Source of the DNA: Varroa destructor | Taxonomy: Eukaryota; Arthropoda; Arachnida; Mesostigmata; Varroidae | Length of the DNA stretch: 64,000 bases | NCBI RefSeq assembly: GCF_002443255.2 | Contig: NW_019211455.1 | Location: 12,036,280 to 12,100,279, forward strand | Direction of reading: 5' to 3' | In this document: positions 35,101-43,984 of the stretch, piece by piece | Position numbering within the stretch: position 1 is the stretch's first letter | How the letters are laid out: the number at the start of each line of letters is the position of its first letter | The notes under the pieces: generated by a model | What the model was told of the DNA's origin: nothing | Databases searched by the model: none | The model's input: the letters and a program-made list of their open reading frames with translations, nothing else | Program-made: the position numbers and the translations under genes

Positions 35101-38100
35101 ATCGTTATATTAGTCTATTTCTTTGCCTCTTCTTCTTGAATTGTCGGAATTTGGGCACCGGCAGGGGTAAACGGAAAGGCAAAGTAACTAAAGTAGAATA
35201 GTACAGTAGAGCCTGATGCCACTATTTCAATAGCTAATTTACCCTCTCTATTGAAGTAAATCGTTGATGCGATATCGAAGTAACGATTCCGGAGACCCAC
35301 AAAAAAATCGCCGGTAACTACATTATAAAGACAGCGGAAAGAAAGTTTGTACGAAAAAAGATTTAGGAAGACGAGGAGAAGAATCACTTACGGAAAGTGT
35401 CGACGTCCTTTTGTTAAATGCTTTGACAAGGTCACCCTGGCTGGAGAGTTCCACATCGACGTTGAACTTCCCCAATGGCAAGAATACCACTCGGTGATCA
35501 GGTGGAAACACAATGCGGGGCTCGCTTCTGCTCTCGATGCACAAATGCGTTTTTTGTCCGAAAGAGGTCTGCACTACAAGAAGACGCCGATGTCGATGAT
35601 AGTCCGAATGACACACCAAAATCGAATCAATTGGCAATGGTGAAGTCGTTCGATATAGAACTTCTCCCGTCGAAATCTCCACAAACAGCAGATCGCGATT
35701 CTGTCTCGGTGAATACAGATCAAAGGTTAGGCAAGAGGTTAATATAAGATATGTAAAACTTTATCGACCATACAGAAAAAAAAATATTGTTTGTAAATAA
35801 TTTGGGGATTTTACAGGGCTAATTGCTTAATAATAACACTTATGTATTAGGCACTAATAAAGATAATCCCACTCTTAGGAAGTGGGATCCATTCAAATAA
35901 AAAGCATTTGGACAGGTATCATTTTTGCCTTAAGTGAAACATCTAATTGTTCCAGTGCTTAAGTTATGTAGGGTTGGTGCCATGCGATTCACGTGTGTTC
36001 TGAATGCGAGGCGTAGCATCATAGATTGATTTATTTTTTCGCTAGCAGCACAATGTAGATAATCGAGGAACGGAATTTAGATCTAACTTAATCACTCATC
36101 TTCTAACCGCAAACGTTAAATTCTAATAAAAAGGGACCTCTAATATCTTAAAGCCAACATTGATAAAAATAATTTAATCCATAAAAATAATCTACCAAAT
36201 AATGCATGAAGGCCCCACTTGAACTTTAACTAGTTATCTAAGATTGGCATGATAAAAACCACACGATGGCCTAGACTACGATAGCTGAACAGAAACTGGC
36301 GACTCTAAAACTAGCACACGTGCTTCCTTTCTTCAGCAACCTCATATTATAACCTACCGATGTTTAGACTGTACTTCTCTATTATCTAATGTACAGAAGA
36401 TCTCAGGCGATCATCTAGCAGGTAACGCCCTCAAGCAACAAGACCTAAAGGTTTCCTTACGGAGCATAATTTTAACGGGTGACATTATGTCAAGTGAATG
36501 ATTCACGTAAAAATAATCTATAATAGTCAGGCAGAGAGCTTGTGTATAGCGAGGAAAAACATGCGGTATGATGATAATTATCATAAAATATTTTTACACT
36601 AAAGTGATGCTTGTCAGTTTGGTTTCCATACTATCTTCCTCAAAGAATTCCAGGTATTTCACACCTCCAGGCATTGGTTCATACATTCAGTACTTAATTC
36701 AGCTTATGTTAATACACAGGCATGCGAAGGTATCTAAAGTAAAGAAAAAACAACTTAATAATATAAGATGCTAACATCTTTCGTAAGTTTGAAGTTTCCT
36801 CCACAAGTGAATTCATTAAGGATGAGGTCAAAATGCCGCACAATTTTGATAAATTTAACAGTAGGTTGAAACGTTTTTAATTCCACATTGGCATTATTTT
36901 CTACATTGACTGCCCAGTATTCCTACCTCAAAGCCCAGTATAACCATTGGAACGCCCGTGCATGTCTCCCAACAGCACGCATCTGTTAGGGCCGATCCTT
37001 TGGCATGCTTTGAGAACACTACCTCTCCCTGGAGTGTCTGAAAAGGCTGCACAGCGGGCGAAGTGACGAGGGCCAGAAGCTGTATGACCCCAGATGACGA
37101 TATAAGCACCACATTGTGACATGATGGATCCAGCAATAGTCGCAGATTTTCACTGTCTCCAGCTCGCCATTGCTTGATGCGACGCCGTCCATTGTGCTCG
37201 GTGAACGCGATTACCGTCCCTGTAGCACCGCAACCACACAGATAATGAATAGATAGTTGAATAGATAAATCACTAACGTAAAATAGTAGTTAGATCATTT
37301 CTAGTTACAAAAGGTTTCTAGAGGAAACATTCGTGAATAATTACTGCAGCACATTGTAGATGATAGTGGTTTATGAAAACTGCTCCGAAAGTTAGGAGAT
37401 TACATTACATTTTAACGACGATGCTAAAAATAAGCTATTTTGTTGTGGTGAGAAGTAGTGTATTGCTCGAGTATTTGACTACTGAAAACTTTAAACGTAT
37501 GTTTAAAGTAGCACATGTTGTGTTAACCGTTCAAATGTTTCAGTGTGCCAAAAATCATACATTTGTCTTTAAATAAGAAACTATTGCTTCCAAAAATCAA
37601 TATCTTCGGTTCAATTCGTCGTCTAATGGGCAGCTACTCCCTTCTTGCGATGATCATTTTCTGATACTTTTTGATAGGTGATCGATGCAATTAGCATCTC
37701 GTCGCTTACAGGCGAGTCCACGGTATTTTATTTATGCATACCGACATTAAACATGTTAAATAAGGAAAAAAAAGAAACAAAAATGTAGAAACTGCTGCTG
37801 CTGCTGCCGCCTTAATAATTATAATAATAAATAAAATTACTATTTATTCGGGTGTCACACTCGTCACTGTCGCGACTTGAACTATCGACTTCGGGCCTTC
37901 TTAGCTTGCGGTTTAGCCATTCAAGCCTTTGCGACATGCATGTTAATACAACTAATGCAAGTAAACTCCTAGAAAATCCTTAAAAATATCCTACCATTCG
38001 AGCAGAGTGCTGCGATCGCTATTCTTGAATGAGTCGAGTGCGAGACAGCCTTTTGTATGGTCACACCGATAGGCAGCCGAAGCACGTTCCGGATGGTGTA

Positions 38101-38472
38101 CAGTTCCACATCAAGTGGAGCATTCATCGTGGTGCTACAGCTGCCGTCAGCCGGCCTGGAATCGTCTTTGTGACTTGTCACATCACCACTGTCCACATTT
38201 CGGGGACCAAATGAAGCGTCCGACAGCGAGCGCTGCTTCTGAAAAGGCACATGATTATCACGATGGGTATATGAGCCGACTGCAAGACCAAGTATTGTCA
38301 TATAGGATCACTAATCACCACTGGGGGTCCAAACGCGCACCGAGCACGACATAGGCAAACAAGGGTGCCTTGTAGAAGTCACCTGGCGATAAGGGTGTTT
38401 TGCAAATCACCGCGTATCAACAGCGCACTCACCGATGTTAGCATTTCGGTACCCTATTAGACCGCTACTCAT
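21430..38472 (-). CDS. ca: Claret/GLO-4-like RCC1-repeat exchange factor (about 23 exons)
   Basis: Claret (fly) and GLO-4 (nematode) are RCC1-repeat proteins that act as exchange factors for the Rab32 family in lysosome-related organelle biogenesis. Exons read in transcript order: 38433-38472, 37995-38279, 36927-37219, 35392-35700, ~35205-35317, 34741-34923, ~32170-32435, 31446-31705, 30867-31072, 30255-30487, 29738-29921, 29290-29564, ~28876-29153, 27965-28348, 26960-27092, 26477-26634, 24906-25188, 24325-24433, 23887-24101, 23536-23703, 22324-23110, 21957-22093, 21430-21699. Most joins keep phase with canonical sites. Joins into and out of exons 5, 7 and 13 are unresolved. The total is about 1,850 residues, near fly claret length as I recall it. 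The start ATG at 38470-38472 is followed by Ser-Ser-Gly-Leu and a GTGAGT donor. Assignment to claret rather than another RCC1 protein rests on length, layout and the Trp-Gly-Cys-Asn-Pro-Gln motif. Confidence 0.7.
23536..28348 (-). CDS. RCC1-repeat block of the claret-like protein (exons 14-20)
   Basis: Exons 27965-28348, 26960-27092, 26477-26634, 24906-25188, 24325-24433, 23887-24101 and 23536-23703 join without any phase conflict. Each carries RCC1 blade hallmarks: Val-Trp-Gly-Thr-Asn, Val-Ala-Cys-Gly-Thr-Met-His-Thr, Asn-Phe-Gly-Gln-Leu-Gly-Leu-Gly, Gly-Val-His-Gly-Gln-Leu-Gly-Gln-Gly, Gly-Ala-Gly-Gly-Ala-His-Ser, Trp-Gly-Cys-Asn-Pro-Gln and Val-Ala-Cys-Gly-Lys-Asp. I count about five to six blades, with an insert rich in Gln, Ser and Asn between exons 18 and 19. 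Exon 14 also encodes an unexpected Leu-rich hydrophobic stretch near 28205-28255. RCC1 repeats form a seven-bladed propeller, which would be completed by flanking segments. Confidence 0.85.
24612..24872 (-). pseudogene. Decayed partial copy of RCC1 exon 17 and its upstream intron
   Basis: This segment matches 25145-25405 without gaps, with about 13 substitutions in some 250 bp, mostly transitions. It carries the last part of the upstream intron, the acceptor (pyrimidines-CAG) and the first 44 bp of exon 17, coding a Trp-Gly-Trp-Gly variant. It then diverges and meets a stop with no donor. It sits about 33 bp downstream of the true exon's donor in transcript direction. It is therefore an intronic exon fragment and not a usable RCC1 blade. 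Confidence 0.85.
25889..25985 (+). repeat. tRNA-like fragment, possible SINE head
   Basis: The sequence starts GGTAGCTCCGAAGCCCAGCG and reads like a degenerate tRNA 5' half with an A-box-like motif. No clean B box or cloverleaf can be drawn. It lies in an intron of the claret-like gene. A tRNA-derived SINE is the likeliest origin; chance is possible. Confidence 0.3.
28876..32435 (-). CDS. Middle helical block of the claret-like protein (exons 7-13)
   Basis: Exon 7 (about 32170-32435) begins with a Gln-rich run directly at its acceptor. Its donor is not identifiable: the frame runs to TAA near 32163 without a phase-1 GT site. Exons 31446-31705, 30867-31072, 30255-30487, 29738-29921 and 29290-29564 join in perfect phase (0, 2, 1, 2). 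They read as amphipathic helices rich in Leu, with TPR-like segments such as Leu-Arg-Leu-Tyr-Glu-Met-Ala-Ala-Glu and Lys-Ala-Ile-Lys-Leu-Tyr-Gln. Exon 13 can start at 29153 (phase 0, donor GTATAT in exon 12) or 29128 (phase 1, donor GTAGTG at 29289); both keep frame. This layout suggests a protein-interaction solenoid between the propeller and the RCC1 repeats. Confidence 0.6.
32409..32438 (-). repeat. CAG/CAC triplet run at the exon 7 acceptor
   Basis: On the minus strand the splice acceptor CAG is followed by three CAG, one CAC and five CAG codons. They encode Gln3-His-Gln5 at the start of exon 7. Every CAG is also a potential acceptor. Confidence 0.8.
33851..33950 (+). repeat. tRNA-like fragment, possible SINE
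   Basis: TAGCTTAGTGGGTAACGC near 33860 fits the RNA polymerase III A-box consensus (TRGYNNARNNG). The B-box position is degenerate and no full cloverleaf folds. It is intronic in the claret-like gene and best read as a decayed tRNA-derived SINE. Confidence 0.4.
34741..38472 (-). CDS. N-terminal block of the claret-like protein (exons 1-6)
   Basis: Exons 38433-38472 (phase 1 out), 37995-38279, 36927-37219, 35392-35700, about 35205-35317 and 34741-34923. The protein starts Met-Ser-Ser-Gly-Leu-Ile-Gly. Exon 2 has a Ser/Asp-rich insert. Exons 3-5 contain repeated beta-strand patterns, for example Asn-Val-Val-Leu-Ile-Ser-Ser-Ser-Gly-Val, Asp-Leu-Leu-Phe-Val-Glu-Ile and Lys-Leu-Ala-Ile-Glu-Ile, consistent with a degenerate beta-propeller. 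Joins 1-2, 2-3 and 3-4 are perfectly in phase. The 4-5 join is not: exon 4 leaves phase 0 at GTAAGT, whereas the visible frame of exon 5 needs phase 1. Confidence 0.6.
37792..37806 (+). repeat. (CTG)5 microsatellite
   Basis: Five CTG units in an intron of the claret-like gene, followed by a degenerate CCG and TAA-rich tract. Confidence 0.8.
37855..37940 (-). repeat. tRNA-like fragment, possible SINE head
   Basis: On the minus strand it reads TGTCGC...GGCTTGAATGGCTAAACC...AGTTCAAGTCGCGACA. This gives an A-box-like motif, a good B box (GTTCAAGTC) and six-base complementary ends like an acceptor stem. The anticodon and T stems do not pair properly, so it is not a functional tRNA. A tRNA-derived SINE head is likely. 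Confidence 0.45.
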
Positions 38473-41400
38473 ATCCGAGGAAGTCTACCACAGTAACCGC
38501 ATCCATAGCAATCATATAATTAGTCTGACGTTTATACGAGCTGAATGTAAACCGGTAAGCTTGAATCATCCAACAATTTTTAATGGCTTCCACTTGTCAA
38601 TATCACAGATGTAATGTGGAACACGAGTGTCCGTCCAGTACTACATTGCCAACGAACAGGACACAAAGCATTAAGCTCAACGACGCAAGTATGTAGAATG
38701 GATGACCACGAACTATCGGGAGCTGGCAATGCGAGCGTATTCTCCCCTCAAAAACTCACTCAGATCAATGCTAAACGACATAACACAAAACCGATGTAGA
38801 CAAAAATTACAGTTTTGAAAATCGTATCATTGCCACCAACATCGTTTACTGATAGCTGCGGCTGTAGCGGCTGACAAGCCTATTTTAGTTGCATTGATTT
38901 TCAGTGACCAAGCAAAAAAAAAAACTAGGCACCTTTGCGAAAAGCCCGTTTTCTAATGGCCATCGAAACAAAGTATTTAGGTATGCCTGCTCTTACGAAA
39001 CGCATCATTCGAAATCCGTTAACATGGGGAATTACCACTATGCCAAACGCGCCCAACGCAGCAGTCAATATAACCTTCCATTCTTACGATGCAACTAGAA
39101 AAAGCCACACTACACATTCTAAACCGTCTAGTTGAACATAGATAAATAACCTAACCAACGAAGGCGGACAACCTCACTGAGCTTGAATTTGATCCGTCTG
39201 TTTCCTGTTACTATTTCTGCTACGGTTATTAGAAGCCAACTCGGTCGCGCACTCTAGAGACCACATGGGTGGATACAGCAGTCGCATCAATACGTTCCCT
39301 GCTCTAGCGCTCGCTTAGTTACTTGTCTATGTCTATAACGACCGATAATTATTTAGTGCGCTAGCAGCCGCAGTTCGAGCCTTACCGCTCTCTCCTTTGT
39401 TCGGTAAGAGAGAGAGAGAGAAGGCTTAGCAGCTGAGGTACGCTGAGATACAATTACGTCACGACTGCCACTTGCAACTTGAAGTAATATGAATGCTGAC
39501 TGGGTGAATGCACGTTGGCACGCTGGCACGCTTGATTACAGAATCGCGGCAGAACTTCTCAGCAAGGGGTCTATAGATCTGGCGAATTATTCTGTTCAAG
39601 TGCCAGCAAAGCGCCTTTAACTAGCGCGAATCTAGTTAGTTAGGGACCTGAGCATGACTAGAACTGTACATCTCACGCAATTTTAGAAACGCCGCACTTT
39701 TAAATCTCGCTGACTTGTCGTCATTGTAACTAGTAAAGATCAGAGGTTGGAAATGAATTCGAATGGGACAGTTATTCCTAAGATGGAAATAGTCAGCGCT
39801 TGTATCGTCTCTACGACGTGTCTTTTCCAGCCATAATCGTTAATTCCAATAGCCAAGGGCTGCTGCTCATCAGAATGATAGGTGGAAAGGTTTCGTCACC
39901 TATTCACCATTTACTACCACAAAAAACTGCTTGCCGCGCTGTTTGTTTTCAACTCGATGCTACAAGTACGATTACTATAGCCGAAGGTATTATCAGCGTT
40001 ACAATACTTGTCACTGTAGCGGCTATCCATCTTGCTTGAATTACCCGTTCGAGAAACAAAACACCACGAACTCTGACTGCGTCCCCGTCCCGATGCGATC
40101 TTGTTCGTTATGATCACCTCTCAGGCTTGCTTTTACTTTTCCGTCGCCAGCCATGCTTTAATTTGACCACCCACCCCGCTCAATTAATATTCTCTATGTA
40201 AAACATGGCGTAAAGAAGGCTGCCGCTACTGCTATTGCGGTAGGCTACACTGGCAAGATGATACGATTGTAGCAACGATGTTACTGTTATACATGCGCCT
40301 TATAAACGGTTCGCGCTCTCAAAGGGGTGAGAGTAAGTCGAAATCGAGAGTTGTGAGAGCAGGTCGAAATTGGAACCGAGGCAGGTAGCGGCGTCTTGTA
40401 TTCCCTCCATTACCATTTTATTGCCGTGCCTCGTCTTGTCCACCATTATTGTTGCTTGTTTGTGCCAGGACAACGATGGCTTGCAACCATGGTTGCTGCT
40501 GTAGCGGTTTATTGTAGTGACATCCTTTTTTTCTTCGACGTAACCTATAGTACCTCTAGAAATACATATCTCGCCTGTGACAAGCGGTTATACCAATGAA
40601 GAGAGCATCAGTAACAGTGAACGCTGCCGCTGTACGAAACTTCGCTAAAGTCAACAAATCTGCGCTGGGAAATGGTGATGTGGGACCACTTCTTGCCGCG
40701 AGCCGTTTTCTTTGAGAAGTGAGCAAAAATCATTTTCCCGAATTCAATTGGATTGAAGCATTGCCGTATTTCCACAGCAGTCAATACATCACGGCACAGA
40801 TTGGTGGCAAGCTGCATGGTGTTTTCGGTCAATTAACCAAGACATACAGAGAAGCAGATTTTTCAAACTTGACTAAGGCACCTATATCATTTCAAAATAT
40901 CATATTGTACACGTATGCGTACTATATACGTAGATATGGTATGCTGACCGCTATTTGCCTGGTTCTCAATGGCTATGCATTTGCTATAGAAAAGCTTTAG
41001 TAGTTGACCCATATGGGGCGATTCTCGCATAATATGCTGTTGATGCCATCAACCGCTTCATTAAGTTCAGCCCACACCATACATGCCTATACCAAACGCT
41101 CTGACTAACTCTCTGACGGCAATCATTTGACGCTTTCTGGTTATCGTAAATACTTCAAAGAGGTCTCAAAAATGGGATACGTTCAGTCGTTCCGTAAAGA
41201 AGAGGCAGCCCTGAGCGCAGCATATCCTGGAATGTGTTCTCTGTTTACTAAAATAGAATGGCGATATTAGTCAGTAAGTCAGGAAGTAGAAGTATTATAT
41301 AGTGTATTTTTCAGTAGAAATGTAATCGTCTGCAAACAATCATATGAGAAATACCAAGTTTTTTAGTATTAAATCTATATATGTTTTGGACTAGAGAAAA

Positions 41401-43087
41401 TTACATAACAGTTATCTCAATCATACCTTGTAAACATCTACCAGATCATCACTGATGAGACCAATATATTGACATTTTAATCAACTTACAACTGTGTCAT
41501 AAACACTGGACAGGAGAGCTGTCTTCTCACGATACATGGCCCAGAGAACGCATAACCTAGTCCCTAATACTTTATAGTGCATTTTGTAATGTTTCTTTGA
41601 TCATTTCGTAAGCCCTTTTGGACTTATGTACCCCCATAGAAACCCATGAGGCCATCAGGGAAGACCCAGATACTAATAACTTTGATAGAGATTTATAAAT
41701 TTAATGTATCCGTAATTACCTTTCTTGTTAGGATATATGTTTATGTGGTTTTACGTTGCTAATCATATAGTATTACGTGAACTTCTGCAGCTACCCATTT
41801 TGGACATTAGCATATCGCCTATTTGACATCGAACGAATAAAATTTGCCAACTTTTTATTGCATTAACATTTTTTATAAGTTTGAAAAGTGACTAAATGCT
41901 CACTTGGATGCGGTATATTTTACCACACGTAAACGCTATAGACAAGCTGATTTGGCTGTAATAGTCGTTCTCGTTTATTTGTTTCACTACATTATATATA
42001 CAGATTATATACAAGAGGAGATGACATTGTTACAACAGCAACGTCTCTCACAAAATTATAGTCTCGATTTACATTGATTCATTTCCGTGATGAGCAGAGC
42101 ATCAAGTAAGGCACGTTCCAACAAACGAATTACAAAGGCTCTTAGTTATAGGCTCTCTAAGTTATAAATGCACCCCACAAAAAGGTAACACGTGTCAATA
42201 CGTCCATAAACTTTCATAAATGTTTGTATAGGTCAATTTCGTTTTTATGTAATGACTCAATTAGGTATGAATAATTTTCAGACATTGCATGTTTAAAATG
42301 GGAACTTTATTATATTTTTTAAATCTCTTTTTAATATGTGCAGTTTGTATGCTCGATGTCCCCGACCCTTAAAGACTATTGAGGTAATTTACGTTAATGC
42401 CACTATTTCTCAAGTGCCTTCAATGTAATTCAAACTCGCTCATTTAGTGCTGCTTGAAAATAATCCTCTGGGCTTATTCAGCATCTTCAAAAGACGCTGA
42501 TGAACTAAATCTTCCGCTAGACTTGCTTTTCTAAAAAACGCAATCGTGTGAACCGCTAGTCGCAAAAACTTAATATACGCAGATATTCCATAGCTATGAA
42601 GTAACAAAAAAAAATCCGCAAAACTTTCTACGTAAATAACTGTGCTAGCTAGTGTTTTATAGATAAAGCATTCAGAAACGTTAATGTAACATCCATGAGC
42701 CATGACCTCCCATAAGTCTTTCTGTTACCCTCAAAAAAACATAACACATCATTCATATCTAAGTGGGCTGTCAATCAAACAACGTGTATATATATATATA
42801 GATGTGCTGGCTAGCCTGCATACTACTCTGTACCCCAGTCGATCGAATCATCGCAAGCCCAGCCGTAATGCGTTGACTGAGATAGACTATTGACTCCCAA
42901 TCCACATCAAGAAATAATCATTGTAATATGTTGTCGAAGTCAGCCGATTTCTGACACAGAATTAAGCGAATAAAACACCTCGCGTGTCAAAAACACAGCT
43001 TGAACACAACGAAAACCGCTCAGGTTTCTCACTGGTATACAAAGCACCACTGTGTACAGTAGTGGTCGTATAAGAGTCTGCCATGTT
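38473..43087. other. No recognisable gene; presumed 5' region of the claret-like gene
   Basis: The left part should hold the promoter and 5' UTR of the minus-strand claret-like gene. From 39.2 to 40.6 kb the sequence is GC-richer, with an (AG)n run at about 39406-39421. Open frames such as 40719-41000 on the plus strand have no ATG near the start and match no family. From 41 to 43 kb the sequence is AT-rich and apparently empty. Confidence 0.45.
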
Positions 43088-43984
43088 CTAAACGTCCAGT
43101 TCAAGGAATTCTTTGGGTAAAGCGATATTCCGCTCTTGCGAATACTGCACGAGGTCTTGGTAGCGTGCGCGGATGCTGTTCAGATTTTGAGCAACCGATG
43201 AGTTCCGCTGTCGAAGAGTTTCGATCTCGTGTTCAACTTCGGCGCGTTGAGCTTCAAGGTCATCTTTTTGCTCGATACGCTTTGTGCGACAGCTGGCTGC
43301 GTAGCCGCGATTCTTTAGCGTTCGACGTCGCTGTTTCATTTTCATTATCTCGGCACGAGTCAGTCCGGCACCTGAAGTAAATAGAGATAGCGACACATGT
43401 TTTTCAGGAACTGTTTCGATGCCTTGGAAAAATTTGGTGTTCAAGTGTATCGTTATGGCATTGATCTTAAATATGAATTAATAACTATACATCTACATTA
43501 ACCCAATATTTGATTAGTAAACAAATAAAATAGTCAATAAAAATAAATTTGTATTGGTAGAAGAAATTTTGATTTCGAAACAAAAACTGTGTAGTTTGCA
43601 TAATGCTTGTGATTTGCTCACATAAAAAAAGTTCATATGAGTGCTCATCGACATGCTCATAACCCTAACAAAACAATATTTGAGACAAGCTTCTCGTGTT
43701 ATAGTGATATTCTAAATATAACTATTATTTTAACATTAGCGAAAGCACATCTACCTACCTTTCAGTTCTTTATTGAGGTCGCGAACTGATAATGATACGA
43801 GGTCGTCGTCGCTCATGTTGATTTTGTCAGTGATAGACTTCGGCAGTTGCTCCTCAAAATCATCGCTACTTTCCGAGATATTTCGTATACGCTTCCGGCT
43901 CATACTACCACGCCTGCTCGTGCTCTCGGGCTCAATTTCATCGCCAGACCTGTCCTGGTCTCCGCTATCTGTCCGCCGTTTCAT
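43088..43984 (-). CDS. maf-S: Small Maf bZIP transcription factor
   Basis: Small Mafs are nuclear bZIP proteins without a transactivation domain. They pair with CNC factors (Nrf2/CncC type) at antioxidant/MARE elements, or homodimerise to repress. Two exons: 43759-43984 (ATG at 43982-43984, phase-1 donor GTAGGT) and 43088-43371 (acceptor CAG, stop TAG), giving 169 residues. The join recreates the extended homology region (Leu-Asn-Lys-Glu-Leu-Lys-Gly...Glu-Ile-Met-Lys-Met-Lys). The DNA-contact basic region then reads [15 protein letters not shown], followed by a leucine zipper rich in Glu, Arg and Gln. Length and absence of an activation domain fit small rather than large Maf. The first roughly 45 residues are Ser/Arg/Asp-rich, with RRGS and RKR stretches that may be phosphorylation and nuclear-localisation sites. 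Confidence 0.95.

Noticed and set aside
35347..35747. Plus-strand open frames of 98 and 90 codons
   Set aside because: Antisense to exon 4 of the claret-like gene (35392-35700).
40719..41000. 93-codon plus-strand frame that looks protein-like
   Set aside because: It starts at GTG, has no ATG until near its end, no good splice sites at its edges and no family resemblance.
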